Assembly (NCBI RefSeq): GCF_003234365.2
Contig: NZ_CP126260.1
Coordinates: forward strand, 124,001-188,000
Reading direction: 5' to 3'
Length of the DNA stretch: 64,000 nucleotides
From: Curtobacterium sp. MCJR17_020
GTDB taxonomy: Bacteria; Actinomycetota; Actinomycetes; Actinomycetales; Microbacteriaceae
The notes under the pieces are model-generated. The model worked only from the letters and a program-made list of their open reading frames with translations. It did no database searches and had not been told where the DNA came from. Both the position numbers and the translations under genes were made by a program. This document shows positions 35,495-45,847 of the stretch, piece after piece; within the stretch, counting starts at the first letter, position 1, and each line of letters begins with the position of its first letter.

Positions 35495-36034
35495 ATGGCC
35501 CGAGTGCGGATCGAGCGAGAGCTGCTTGATGAGGCGTGGCCGATCACGGGTAGCAGGTCTGACCTTGAAGTGCGTGTCCTGGCTCTCGAGACCTTGATTG
35601 CGGTCCACCGGACCAGAGCCAAGCGCTCTGATCGCCAGGCTGCATCAGACTCGGTGATTGCGACGGCCGACGTGAGGGAGCACCAATTCTCGGCCTCCTG
35701 CGCGGGGGAGCAGGGGTACTACGGCTCTGTGTCAATCGGCCCGTCGTGTGACGGGAGGGAGCGTCCCGGCGTCTCCGCGAGACACCCACTCTGTCAATGT
35801 CAGGTCGGGGTAGTCCCCGAAGGATGCTGGGGGCGTGTAGTCGCTGCGTCGCGATCCATCCGCGTTCCAAGCTGCTCCACAAGAGCAGATGACCCCACCG
35901 TTCTCAATCGGCGTGAACGAGACGACAGAGCTGTCGAACGAGCACACCTGGCAGATGAGTCCATAGCTTTCAGTCCAAGACATGGGGCGAGCGTAAGTGG
36001 AACCTCCGTCCTTCAGTTTCGAACAACCGAGTGA
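35495..36034 (+). CDS. Uncertain ORF with antitoxin-like N-terminus
   Basis: A 179-codon frame. The first ~50 residues (VRIERELLDEAW, then a helical ALETLIAVHRTRAKR) resemble ribbon-helix-helix antitoxins of the VapB kind. From about residue 60 the composition turns non-protein-like and the frame overlaps a better ORF on the other strand. It is probably a truncated or frameshifted small gene; no toxin follows. Confidence 0.3.
   Translation: MARVRIERELLDEAWPITGSRSDLEVRVLALETLIAVHRTRAKRSDRQAASDSVIATADVREHQFSASCAGEQGYYGSVSIGPSCDGRERPGVSARHPLCQCQVGVVPEGCWGRVVAASRSIRVPSCSTRADDPTVLNRRERDDRAVERAHLADESIAFSPRHGASVSGTSVLQFRTTE
35732..35983 (-). CDS. Small zinc-ribbon-like protein
   Basis: An 83-residue protein with paired cysteines, LICQVCSF near residue 10 and VICSCGAAW near residue 32, a spacing suited to one zinc site. 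The rest is acidic and soluble. No clear ribosome-binding site and no family match. It is preferred over the opposite-strand frame because its composition is more protein-like. Confidence 0.45.
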   Translation of the reverse strand: MSWTESYGLICQVCSFDSSVVSFTPIENGGVICSCGAAWNADGSRRSDYTPPASFGDYPDLTLTEWVSRGDAGTLPPVTRRAD

Positions 36035-36049
36035 TCCGCACGGCCGCGC

Positions 36050-36688
36050 TCAGATGCGTTCTCGGAGCCAGGTGTCGACCGCGCTCATCGGGACCGGTGC
36101 GAACTTCCAAGCGTCGACGCCCACATGCATCATCGCGTCGTCATTCGTGAAGACCGCCGTCGAGTGCGTGTGCCCGTGAACGAGTGGAACACCATCGTCC
36201 ACCGGACGGACCCTCTTGAGCTTGTCGATCGGGACAGTGTCATACGGATAGTGCGAAGCACGGAGCAGTTGCCCGTGTCGTGACCCGTTCAGCACCTCGG
36301 GGAGCACCGTCCAGCCGGCGGCTTCGTACAGAGGCGTCATTGATTGGATGCGAGTCCTTGTCTGCGTCGCTCGCGAGACCCAGTCGTGGTTGCCCGGGAC
36401 GAGCAGCCGACGGCCGTGCAGCTGACGGGTGAGGGCAAGAGCATCACCGATGTCGTTCATCGAGGCCATGAGCAGATCGCCGAGGTGCAGCACGACGGCA
36501 TCCGGCGGGACGACTGAGTTCCAGCGCTCGACGAGAGAGGTATCCATCGTCTCGACGTTGCCGAACGGACGCCTCGCGTGCTCGATGATCCGCGCATGCC
36601 CGAAGTGATGGTCTGCGGTGACGAAGTCGACGGCATCGAAGTCGAACGTCGGAGCTCCATCTTCGGGTACTCGTCGTGCGTCTTCCAT
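36050..36688 (-). CDS. Calcineurin-like metallophosphoesterase
   Basis: A 212-residue protein with the metal-binding motifs in order: TADHHFGHARI, HLGDLLMA, VPGNHDWVS and HGHTHSTAVF. These define the phosphoesterase fold; this short subgroup is common in phages and mobile elements. The substrate could be a phosphodiester in nucleic acid or a nucleotide. It is the last gene of the element before attR. Confidence 0.87.
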   Translation of the reverse strand: MEDARRVPEDGAPTFDFDAVDFVTADHHFGHARIIEHARRPFGNVETMDTSLVERWNSVVPPDAVVLHLGDLLMASMNDIGDALALTRQLHGRRLLVPGNHDWVSRATQTRTRIQSMTPLYEAAGWTVLPEVLNGSRHGQLLRASHYPYDTVPIDKLKRVRPVDDGVPLVHGHTHSTAVFTNDDAMMHVGVDAWKFAPVPMSAVDTWLRERI

Positions 36689-36805
36689 GCTCCGACGCTA
36701 GCTCGATCGGGAGCCCTGGGGGAGTTGCCTGGCGACGAGCAACCGGCACAGAACCGGCACAGCGTCACCGGAGCGGCAGCGAATCCGACCCCGGAAACAA
36801 GAAAA

Positions 36806-36824
36806 CCCCCGGCTTCACCGGGGG
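36806..36824 (-). terminator. Element-borne terminator for the tRNA operon
   Basis: On the minus strand CCCCCGG-TGAAG-CCGGGGG is followed by TTTTC. It starts about ten bases beyond the 3' end of tRNA-Phe and replaces the terminator displaced to 23226. Confidence 0.88.
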
Positions 36825-36833
36825 CTTCCTGCT

Positions 36834-36877
36834 GTGGCTGGACACGGCATCGATCCGTGGACCTTTCGATTTTCAGT
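36834..36877. repeat. attR (attachment site within tRNA-Phe)
   Basis: The 44 bp identical to 23259-23302. The sequence ends in the anticodon arm of tRNA-Phe. The intact tRNA is therefore reconstituted by the element end. Confidence 0.93.
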
Positions 36878-36907
36878 CGAACGCTCTACCAACTGAGCTA
36901 TCCAGCC
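36835..36907 (-). tRNA. tRNA-Phe (GAA)
   Basis: A 73-nt cloverleaf: acceptor GGCTGGA pairs with TCCAGCC, anticodon loop ACTGAAAATC with GAA, discriminator A, CCA not encoded. Third gene of the Glu-Asp-Phe operon and integration target of the element. Confidence 0.96.
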
Positions 36908-36911
36908 GTGG

Positions 36912-36985
36912 CGACCCTGACGGGACTTGAACCCGCGACCTCCGCCGTGACAGGGCGGCACGCTAACCAGCTGCGCTACAGGGCC
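36912..36985 (-). tRNA. tRNA-Asp (GTC)
   Basis: A 74-nt cloverleaf: acceptor GGCCCTG pairs with CAGGGTC (one G-T), anticodon stem-loop CCGCCCTGTCACGGCGG with GTC, discriminator G. Five bases separate it from tRNA-Phe. Confidence 0.96.
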
Positions 36986-37038
36986 ATGTTGAATTGCTGT
37001 GGTGTTGCTCAGTACTACTTGCTCGCTCACTCGGAGAG

Positions 37039-37111
37039 TGACCCCAACGGGATTCGAACCCGTGCTGCCGCCGTGAAAGGGCGGTGTCCTAGGCCACTAA
37101 ACGATAGGGCC
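37039..37111 (-). tRNA. tRNA-Glu (TTC)
   Basis: A 73-nt cloverleaf: acceptor GGCCCTA with TGGGGTC, anticodon stem-loop CGCCCTTTCACGGCG with TTC. First gene of the tRNA operon; its promoter lies in 37112-37200. Confidence 0.95.
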
Positions 37112-37300
37112 GCAAGTGGTGCTTCGCGCTACCGATGGACAAGCATACGGATGCCCCCGGGGGTTCGCAAATCGGGCCGCGTTCCCGCGGAATCCCCGGC
37201 GTGTCGCGCCCGTCCGGCACCGGGTGTCGAGGTTGCGGTGCGAGCATCGTCGTCGGCTCCGCGCCCCTCGTCCGAGGGGCTGCGGGGCTGCGACACCTGT

Positions 37301-37356
37301 TGTTACTGTTGCGTCTGTTAACAGTGTTACGTGCGTGAGCCTTGCCGCGCTGTTAC
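37301..37356 (+). promoter_or_regulatory. TGTTAC repeats upstream of the M23 peptidase gene
   Basis: TGTTAC at 37301, TGTTAA at 37316, TGTTAC at 37325 and again at 37351, just before the peptidase ATG at 37370. The complement GTAACA is the core of MtrA response-regulator sites, which control peptidoglycan hydrolase genes in Actinobacteria. The assignment is inferred from sequence likeness and target type. Confidence 0.45.
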
Positions 37357-37369
37357 GAAATCGAGATAC

Positions 37370-38647
37370 ATGTCGACCTCACCTTCGCTCTCCCTCCGCA
37401 ACCGCAGCCGCCTCGTCGCCGCCGCGGTCGCCGTCGCGCTCGCCGGCAGCACCCTCGCGGTCCTCGCCCCGGCGACGTCGGCCAGTGCCGCGAGCTACCC
37501 GAGCTGGTCCGAGGTGCAGAAGGCCAAGTCCTCGACGAGTGCCCAGCAGGCGAAGGTCACCGAGATCAAGTCGCTCATCTCGACCCTGAAGTCCGAGGCC
37601 GCTGCGAAGCAGAAGGCCGCACAGGCCGCCGGCGAGGCCTACCAGGCGGCACAGAACAAGTACGACGAGGCGACCCTCGAGCAGAAGACGCTCCAGTCGC
37701 AGGCGGACGACGCCGAGCAGACCGCCGCACAGTCCGAGGAGCAGGCCGGTCAGCTCGCCGCGCAGCTCGGTCGGGCCAGCGCCAACGACGTGACGACCGA
37801 CATCCTCACGCACCCCTCGGACTCCGATGACCTGCTCTACGAGCTCGGCGCCATGTCGAAGCTCAGCGAGCAGGCCGACGGCATCTACTCGCAGGCGTCG
37901 CAGGACCGGGGCACTGCCCAGGCGCAGGCCGACAAGGCGGACAAGGCCAAGGCGGCGCTGGGCGACCTCGCCGACGCGGCCCAGTCGAAGATGCAGCAGG
38001 CGCAGGGTGCTGCCGACGCGGCGCAGACCGCCGTCGACGCCCAGAACGACAACGAGTCGCGGCTCGAGGCCCAGCTGACCGCCCTCACCACGAAGCAGCG
38101 CGGTGTCGAGGCCGACTACCGCAAGGGCGTCGCCGCCGAGAAGGCGCGACAGGCCCGCATCGCCGCTGCTGCGGCCAAGGCAGCCGCGAAGGCCGCGGCG
38201 ACGAGCCAGGGCGGCACCGGCGGCGGGACGGCCAACTCCGCCGGGTGGGTCCGTCCGGCCGGCGGCTTCCAGACCAGCGGCTACGGCATCCGCGTCGACC
38301 CGTACACGCACTACACGGCACTGCACGCCGGGGTCGACCTCGCTCCCGCCTGCTACGCCCCGATCTACGCGGCCCACGACGGCACCGTGACCTTCGCGGG
38401 GAACGGCGGTGGCTACGGCAACGAGGTCATCCTGGACAACGGCGGCGGCATCTCGACGGCCTACGGACACATCGTCGACGGCGGGATCATGGTCGCCAGC
38501 GGCCAGCACGTCACCGCCGGGCAGCAGATCGCCAAGATCGGTTCGACCGGCTGGTCGACCGGGTGCCACCTCCACTTCGAGACCCGGATCAACGGTGCTG
38601 CCGTCGACCCGGTCCCCTTCATGGCAGCGCGGGGGATCTCGGTATGA
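37370..38647 (+). CDS. Secreted coiled-coil M23 metallopeptidase
   Basis: A 425-residue envelope protein. Signal peptide about 1-40 with cleavage after ATSASA. A long Ala/Gln/Lys coiled coil (about 45-270) resembles the regulatory arm of EnvC/RipA-like hydrolases. The C-terminal LytM/M23 domain has HAGVDLAP (His and Asp zinc ligands) and HLHFE (third ligand and catalytic His). It should cleave peptidoglycan cross-bridges, probably at division. ATG 37370 is chosen since the signal peptide begins there. The NlpC/P60 gene follows after 33 bp. Confidence 0.9.
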   Translation: MSTSPSLSLRNRSRLVAAAVAVALAGSTLAVLAPATSASAASYPSWSEVQKAKSSTSAQQAKVTEIKSLISTLKSEAAAKQKAAQAAGEAYQAAQNKYDEATLEQKTLQSQADDAEQTAAQSEEQAGQLAAQLGRASANDVTTDILTHPSDSDDLLYELGAMSKLSEQADGIYSQASQDRGTAQAQADKADKAKAALGDLADAAQSKMQQAQGAADAAQTAVDAQNDNESRLEAQLTALTTKQRGVEADYRKGVAAEKARQARIAAAAAKAAAKAAATSQGGTGGGTANSAGWVRPAGGFQTSGYGIRVDPYTHYTALHAGVDLAPACYAPIYAAHDGTVTFAGNGGGYGNEVILDNGGGISTAYGHIVDGGIMVASGQHVTAGQQIAKIGSTGWSTGCHLHFETRINGAAVDPVPFMAARGISV

Positions 38648-38680
38648 GCATCAGCGCAGCCGGGATGCGTTGACCCTGCC

Positions 38681-40149
38681 ATGACCCCGTCCGCTCGCTC
38701 GTTCTCCTGCGGGATCGCCACCGTCGCCGTGCTCGGCATCGGACTGTCGGTCGTCATCGCCGGACCCGCCCAGGCCGCGCCGTCGGCGCCGTCCTGGGAC
38801 GACGTCAAGGCCGCGAAGTCGGATGCCGCCGACGCGCAGCAGACGGTGGACGAGCTGAGCGACCGGCTGACCTCGCTGCAGGCCGCCGCGGACCGCGCCG
38901 GCATCGTCGAGCAGCAGGCCGGGCAGGCGTACGCCCTCGCGGCGTCGCAGCAGCAGGAGGCGAAGGACACCCTCGCCGACCTGTCCGCGCAGTCGAAGCG
39001 GGCCAAGGGCAAGGCCGACGACTCCGCGGGCCAGGTGGCCGCGCTCGTGGTCGAGCTGTCCCGCACGGGCGGCGGCGACCTGTCGACGACGATGCTCACG
39101 GACGCGTCTGACTCCGGGGACCTGCTCTACCGCGTCGGCACGATGTCGCACCTGTCCGAGCGGTCGGCGACGATCTTGGCGCAGGCCCGCTCCGACCAGA
39201 AGACGGTGGACTCGCTCGCCGACCAGCAGGCCGTGGCCACGACGGCACTGAGCAAGGCGACCGAGGCGACGAAGACCGCCTTCGCCACCGCCAACGACGT
39301 CTCCGCCGACGCCCAGGCCCGGGTGCAGAAGCAGCAGGACCAGCAGGACGAGGTCCTCCGCCAGCTCGCGTACCTCAAGGGCACGAGCGTCGCGACGGAG
39401 AGCGCGTACTGGAGTGCGCAGCAGGCCAAGGCGGCCGAGACCGCCCTGGCGGCCCAGACGAGCGGCACCGGCACGGCCAGCGGCAGCGGCACGAGCGGCA
39501 CCAGCACCGACAACGGCACCAGCACCGACAACGGCACCAGCGGCGGCACCGACAACGGCAACACGACCACCAACCCGAGCACCGGCGGTGGCAATGGCAG
39601 CGGCACGACCACCCCGTCGCGCCCGAGCACCCCGTCGAAGCCGAGCACGCCGGCCGCTCCCGCTCCCGCCCCGGCTCCCGCCAAGCCGAGTACGCCCCCC
39701 CCTCGAAGCCGAGCACCCCGGCGCCCAGCACTCCGGCGCCCGCCCCGAGCAGCCCCTCGAAGGCCGCCGGTGCGATCTCCTACGCCCGCACCCAGCTCGG
39801 CAAGCCCTACGTCCTCGGCGGCGCCGGCCCGAGCACCTGGGACTGCTCCGGCCTCGTCATGATGGCGTACAGCTCGCAGGGCATCGCGACCGGTGGGCAC
39901 AACGTCGTCTGGCAGTACAACTACTTCGGCTCGATCGGTCGCCTCGTGCCGCTCTCGCAGCGCCAGCCCGGCGACATCCTCTTCTACTCGTCGAACGGAA
40001 CCGCTTCCGGCGGTTACCACGACTCGATCTACACCGGCAACGGGATGATGGTCGAAGCGGCCCGACCGGGCGTCGGCGTGGTCGAGCGGGCGGTCTGGAC
40101 GCCGAGTCAGCTCCTGCCGTACGTCGCCCGCCCGAGCGGTTCCCTCTAG
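38681..40149 (+). pseudogene. Secreted coiled-coil NlpC/P60 endopeptidase, frameshifted
   Basis: The first frame gives a signal peptide (cleavage near AGPAQAA), a coiled coil like that of the neighbouring M23 protein, a GTSTDNGTS-type repeat region and a Pro/Ser/Thr linker. The NlpC/P60 domain (YARTQLGKPYVLGGAGP, catalytic Cys in WDCSGLV, His in GGYHDSIY) is in another frame. The switch falls at a run of eight C at about 39695-39702; nine C would join the frames. Either a sequencing error, a pseudogene or slippage. With the repair it would be a RipA-like D,L-endopeptidase of about 489 residues. Confidence 0.85.
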
Positions 40150-40164
40150 CCCGCAGCCCGGTCG

Positions 40165-40251
40165 TTCCCAGAACGGCTGCGGTAGCAATCGGGATCGGGC
40201 ATACCTGCCCGGATCAGAGCACCAGGTACGCCCGTTCCCACCAGGTTCGCG
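40165..40251. repeat. 87-bp intergenic repeat, copy 2
   Basis: Same length and same ends as 1534-1620 with ungapped alignment. CGGGCATACCTG can pair with CAGGTACGCCCG (one mismatch). Lies between the NlpC/P60 gene and ppa terminator. Confidence 0.7.
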
Positions 40252-40270
40252 ACCCGACCCCACGAACACA

Positions 40271-40310
40271 GAACGGCGCCCGCCCTCCCGATGGAGAGCG
40301 GGCGCCGTTC
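40271..40310. terminator. Two-way hairpin terminator between NlpC/P60 gene and ppa
   Basis: A perfect 13-bp stem GAACGGCGCCCGC / GCGGGCGCCGTTC with a 14-base loop, between convergent genes. No long T-run. Confidence 0.75.
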
Positions 40311-40324
40311 GGCGTCAGGAAGCG

Positions 40325-40816
40325 TCAGTGACCAGCGGGCACGTACGCGGCCTGGCCGGCCTGCACGATCGCCTCGGCCTCGGCGGCGTCGCCCCAGCCC
40401 TCGGCCTTGACCCACTTGTTCGGCTCGAGGTCCTTGTAGCGCTCGAAGAAGTGCGCGATCTCGGCCTTCGTCTGCTCGTCGACGTCCGAGATGTCCTGGA
40501 TGTGCGTCCAGCGCGGGTCCTTCGCGGGGACCACGAGGACCTTCTCGTCCTTGCCGGCCTCGTCGCTCATCTTGAAGACGCCGACCGGACGGACCTTGAC
40601 GCCCACGCCGGGGAACGTCGGGAACTCGAGGAGCAGCAGCGCGTCCACGGGGTCGCCGTCGTCGGCCAGGGTCTTCTCGAAGAAGCCGTAGTCGGTCGGG
40701 TAGACGAACGACGTGAACAGCACGCGGTCGAGGTAGACACGACCGGTCTCGTGGTCCACCTCGTACTTGTTGCGGCTGCCCTTGGGGATCTCGACGACGA
40801 CGTCGTACGCGGCCAT
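40325..40816 (-). CDS. ppa: Inorganic pyrophosphatase (family I)
   Basis: A 163-residue cytoplasmic enzyme hydrolysing pyrophosphate, which drives nucleic acid and tRNA-charging reactions. Family motifs are complete: VEIPKGSRNKYEVD, VYPTDYGFF, and the metal-binding DDGDPVDALLL. Length is usual. The 64-bp gap to tilS forms a divergent promoter region. Confidence 0.97.
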   Translation of the reverse strand: MAAYDVVVEIPKGSRNKYEVDHETGRVYLDRVLFTSFVYPTDYGFFEKTLADDGDPVDALLLLEFPTFPGVGVKVRPVGVFKMSDEAGKDEKVLVVPAKDPRWTHIQDISDVDEQTKAEIAHFFERYKDLEPNKWVKAEGWGDAAEAEAIVQAGQAAYVPAGH

Positions 40817-40880
40817 GTCTGCACTCCTGGTGTGTCGGTGGGGCTGTCGGTGGTCCCGAGAGCGCGGCTAACGTTACCGG

Positions 40881-41900
40881 GTGAACTCTCCGCGTCCCCG
40901 GCTGGACCCTGCCGTCGCCGAGACCCGCCTTGCGGTCCGCGACCTGCTCGCCACCGCGCTCGACGACGGCGTCGTCACCGCGGGTGACCTCGTGCTGGTC
41001 GCGCTGAGCGGCGGACCGGACTCGCTCGCGCTCGCAGCGGCCACCGCGTTCGAGGCGGGCAAGCAGGGGCTCCGAGCCGGGGCAGTGATCGTCGACCACG
41101 CGCTCCAGGCGGGCTCCGAGGCGGTCGCGAGCCGCGCCTCCCGGCAGGCATCCGAGCTGGGTCTGGACCCGGTCGCGGTCCGCAGGGTCGCGGTCGGCTC
41201 CGACGGTGGTCCGGAGGGCGCCGCCCGGGAGGCCCGCCACGCGTCGATCGCCGAGGTCGCGTCCGCCACAGGGGCGCCTCTCGTGCTGTTGGGACACACC
41301 CTGGACGACCAGGCCGAGACGGTGCTGCTGGGCCTGCTGCGCGGCAGCGGGCCGGACAGCCTGTCGGGCATGCTGCCGCTCGCGCGGCGCGACCAGGGAC
41401 CGGCCTACGGCCGCCCGCTGCTCGCCGTGCGTCGGCACGCCACGCGGCAGGCATGCGCCGCCGCCGGGCTGGCGCCGTGGCACGACCCGCAGAACGACGA
41501 CACGGCGTACGCCCGTGTCCGCGTGCGGAACACCCTCATGCCGGTGCTCGAGCGCGAACTCGGTGCCGGAGTGCCCGAGGCGCTGGCGCGGACGGCCGAC
41601 CAGCTGCGCGAGGACTCGGCAGCACTCGACCACTTCGCGGAGGAGATGGCGGAGGACATCGCCGAGCACTCCGAGGCCGGCATCTCGCTGTCCGTCCGGG
41701 CACTCGGGGCGAACCCGCCGGCGCTCCGGCAGCGACTCGTGCGCCTGGCGGTGGAGAGCGAGTTCGGCGTGACGCTGTCGCGCGTGCAGACGCTCGAGGT
41801 CTGCCGGCTCGTCACGGACTGGAGCGGACAGGGACCGATCGACCTGCCGGGCGTCCGGGCGTCGCGATCCGGTGACCGCCTGTCGTTCAGCGCCGGTTAG
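40881..41900 (+). CDS. tilS: tRNA(Ile)-lysidine synthase
   Basis: A 339-residue N-type ATP pyrophosphatase with the PP-loop SGGPDSLAL (about residues 44-52), VDHALQAGS and GHTLDDQAETVLL. It makes lysidine at position 34 of tRNA-Ile(CAU). The short actinobacterial form has the TilS substrate-binding domain but no extended C-terminal domain. GTG start at 40881. Next gene is hpt, nine bp away, the usual tilS-hpt-ftsH order. Confidence 0.95.
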   Translation: MNSPRPRLDPAVAETRLAVRDLLATALDDGVVTAGDLVLVALSGGPDSLALAAATAFEAGKQGLRAGAVIVDHALQAGSEAVASRASRQASELGLDPVAVRRVAVGSDGGPEGAAREARHASIAEVASATGAPLVLLGHTLDDQAETVLLGLLRGSGPDSLSGMLPLARRDQGPAYGRPLLAVRRHATRQACAAAGLAPWHDPQNDDTAYARVRVRNTLMPVLERELGAGVPEALARTADQLREDSAALDHFAEEMAEDIAEHSEAGISLSVRALGANPPALRQRLVRLAVESEFGVTLSRVQTLEVCRLVTDWSGQGPIDLPGVRASRSGDRLSFSAG

Positions 41901-41909
41901 GCTGGACCG

Positions 41910-42461
41910 GTGGAACTCTCCGACGTCCAGGCAGACCTGTCCGAAGTCCTCTTCACCCCCGAGCAGATCGACGACAAGCTCGCCGAACTCGCGGCGGTCG
42001 TCGACGCCGACTACGCGGGCCGCGACCCCCTGCTCGTCGGTGTGCTGAAGGGTGCCGTCATGGTGATGGCGGACTTCTCGCGGCACCTCAAGATGCAGGC
42101 GCGGATGGACTGGATGGCGGTGTCGTCCTACGGCTCCGGCACGAAGTCGTCCGGTGTGGTGCGGATCCTCAAGGACCTCGACACCGACCTGCACGGCCGC
42201 GACGTCCTCATCGTCGAGGACATCATCGACTCCGGTCTGACGCTGTCCTGGCTCAAGCAGAACCTGCAGTCCCGCGGTGCCGCGAGCGTCGAGATCGTCG
42301 CCCTGCTGCGCAAGCCCGAGGCCGCCAAGGTCGAGGTCGACGTCAAGTACGTGGGCTTCGACATCCCCGACGAGTTCGTGGTCGGCTACGGCCTGGACTA
42401 CGACGAGCGCTACCGGAACCTGCGCGGTGTCGGCGTCCTGGCGCCGCACGTGTACTCGTAA
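41910..42461 (+). CDS. hpt: Hypoxanthine phosphoribosyltransferase
   Basis: A 183-residue purine-salvage enzyme making IMP/GMP from hypoxanthine/guanine and PRPP. The PRPP-binding loop is VLIVEDIIDSGLTL; the flexible-loop dipeptide SSYGSGTKSSG and the C-terminal VGYGLDYDERYRNL base-binding stretch are present. GTG start, close behind tilS. Confidence 0.95.
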   Translation: MELSDVQADLSEVLFTPEQIDDKLAELAAVVDADYAGRDPLLVGVLKGAVMVMADFSRHLKMQARMDWMAVSSYGSGTKSSGVVRILKDLDTDLHGRDVLIVEDIIDSGLTLSWLKQNLQSRGAASVEIVALLRKPEAAKVEVDVKYVGFDIPDEFVVGYGLDYDERYRNLRGVGVLAPHVYS

Positions 42462-42596
42462 CCCGTCCAGGGGGTACTTGCCTCGGGTTGAGTTCGCCCG
42501 CAGAGGACACCCATTCTCGCCACAGAATCGCGGCCGTATGCTGACCTGCACGCAACTTCGGCAGAGAAAGGTGTCGGGCACTCGCGCCCGGATCAC

Positions 42597-44585
<1,989 letters not shown>

Positions 44586-44594
44586 GGGGCCGGC

Positions 44595-45461
44595 ATGACC
44601 GACCTGCCGACGAGACGTGCTCGTCGGGTCGACACCCGCGGCGGTCCGACACCGGACCGCACGCGGGTGTTGGGCATCCTCAACGTGACGCCGGACTCGT
44701 TCAGTGACGGCGGGCTGCACCAGGCCTACGACGCCGCCGTGCAGCACGCGCGTGACCTCGTCGCTGCGGGTGCCGACATCATCGACGTCGGTGGGGAGTC
44801 GACCCGCCCGGGCTCCGAACGGGTGCCGGTGCCGGTCGAGCAGGAGCGCGTCCTGCCGGTCGTCCGGCAGCTCGTCGCCGAGGGCATCCCGGTGAGCGTC
44901 GACACGATGAACGCCTCGACCGCCGAACGGGCCGTCGAACTCGGCGCCGCGATCATCAACGACGTGTCCGGGGGCCTGGCCGACCCGGACATGGCCCGTG
45001 TGGTCGCGTCGACCGGGGCCGGCTTCGTGGTCATGCACTGGCGTGGCCACAGCGACCGGATGTACCGCAACGCCGAGTACGTGCACGCCGTCGACGAGGT
45101 CCGGCGCGAGGTCGAGATGCGGGTCGCCGAGCTCATCGTCCTCGGGGTGCGCCAAGAGCAGGTCGTGATCGACCCGGGCCTCGGCTTCGCCAAGCAGGGC
45201 GTGCAGAACTGGGAGATCCTGGCCGGCTACGAACGGTTCGCCTCGATCGGCCTGCCGGTGCTCGTCGCCGCATCACGCAAGCGGTTCCTGGACGGCGTCG
45301 GCAGCCCCGAGGGTGCCCCGCCGAAGGACCGCGACCTCGCCACCGCCGCCATCAGCCTGCTCGCCGCCGAACGCGGCGCGTGGGGGGTGCGCGTGCACGA
45401 CCCGGCACCGACCCGTGCCGTGCTCGACGTCTGGGACGCCTGGAGGGCAGCTCGCTCGTGA
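44595..45461 (+). CDS. folP: Dihydropteroate synthase
   Basis: A 288-residue TIM-barrel enzyme joining p-aminobenzoate to the pterin diphosphate; target of sulfonamides. Motifs: GILNVTPDSFSDGG, IIDVGGESTRPGSE, and VAASRKRFLDG. It follows ftsH after nine bp; the folE gene that often sits here is missing. Its stop overlaps folB (GTGA). Confidence 0.95.
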   Translation: MTDLPTRRARRVDTRGGPTPDRTRVLGILNVTPDSFSDGGLHQAYDAAVQHARDLVAAGADIIDVGGESTRPGSERVPVPVEQERVLPVVRQLVAEGIPVSVDTMNASTAERAVELGAAIINDVSGGLADPDMARVVASTGAGFVVMHWRGHSDRMYRNAEYVHAVDEVRREVEMRVAELIVLGVRQEQVVIDPGLGFAKQGVQNWEILAGYERFASIGLPVLVAASRKRFLDGVGSPEGAPPKDRDLATAAISLLAAERGAWGVRVHDPAPTRAVLDVWDAWRAARS

Positions 45462-45847
45462 ACGACACCATCCGCCTCGTCGGGGTCCGCGCACGCGGCC
45501 ACCACGGGGTCTTCGACCATGAACGTGCCGACGGTCAGGACTTCGTCGTCGACGTCGCCGTGGAGCTCGACGCCCGCGCGGCCTCGGACAGCGACGACCT
45601 CGACGCCACCGTGCACTACGGCGTGCTCGCCGAGCAGGTCGTCGCCGAGATCGAACGCGACCCGGTGGACCTGATCGAGACCCTCGCCGAACGCATCGCG
45701 TCCGCGGTGCTCACCCACCGTGCGGCCCTGGCGACCGAGGTCACCGTGCACAAGCCGCAGGCACCCATCACCGTGCCGTTCACCGACGTCTCGATCACCA
45801 TCCGCCGTGCCCGCGGGGCGACCGTGCCGGACGAGGAAGAAGAGTGA
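45458..45847 (+). CDS. folB: Dihydroneopterin aldolase
   Basis: A 129-residue enzyme from GTG 45458 that cleaves dihydroneopterin to hydroxymethyl-dihydropterin in folate synthesis. Motifs: GVRARGHHGVFDHERADGQ with the Glu/Gly site, and DLIETLAERIA. GTGA overlaps with both neighbours make a tightly coupled folP-folB-folK set. Confidence 0.94.
   Translation: MNDTIRLVGVRARGHHGVFDHERADGQDFVVDVAVELDARAASDSDDLDATVHYGVLAEQVVAEIERDPVDLIETLAERIASAVLTHRAALATEVTVHKPQAPITVPFTDVSITIRRARGATVPDEEEE

Larger units (their letters stand above)
23259..36877. mobile_element. Integrated AICE-like element in tRNA-Phe
   Basis: A 13.6-kb element bounded by an identical 44-bp direct repeat (23259-23302 and 36834-36877). 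The right copy is the 3' part of an intact tRNA-Phe gene. Backbone genes in order: KorSA-like GntR repressor, Pra-like activator, FtsK/TraB-like DNA translocase, small membrane protein, RepSA-like initiator, excisionase, integrase. This is the gene set of actinomycete integrative and conjugative elements of the pSAM2 type. Cargo: OLD nuclease plus DUF2130 at the left, and an IS-interrupted gene, small ORFs and a phosphoesterase at the right. No Prim-Pol or mating-pair (type IV) genes are present, as expected for AICEs. Confidence 0.9.

Noticed and set aside
39480..39620. Short tandem repeats in the NlpC/P60 linker as a possible CRISPR-like array
   Set aside because: They are in-frame Gly-Thr-Ser-Thr-Asp-Asn codon repeats with no spacers; no CRISPR array was seen in the window.
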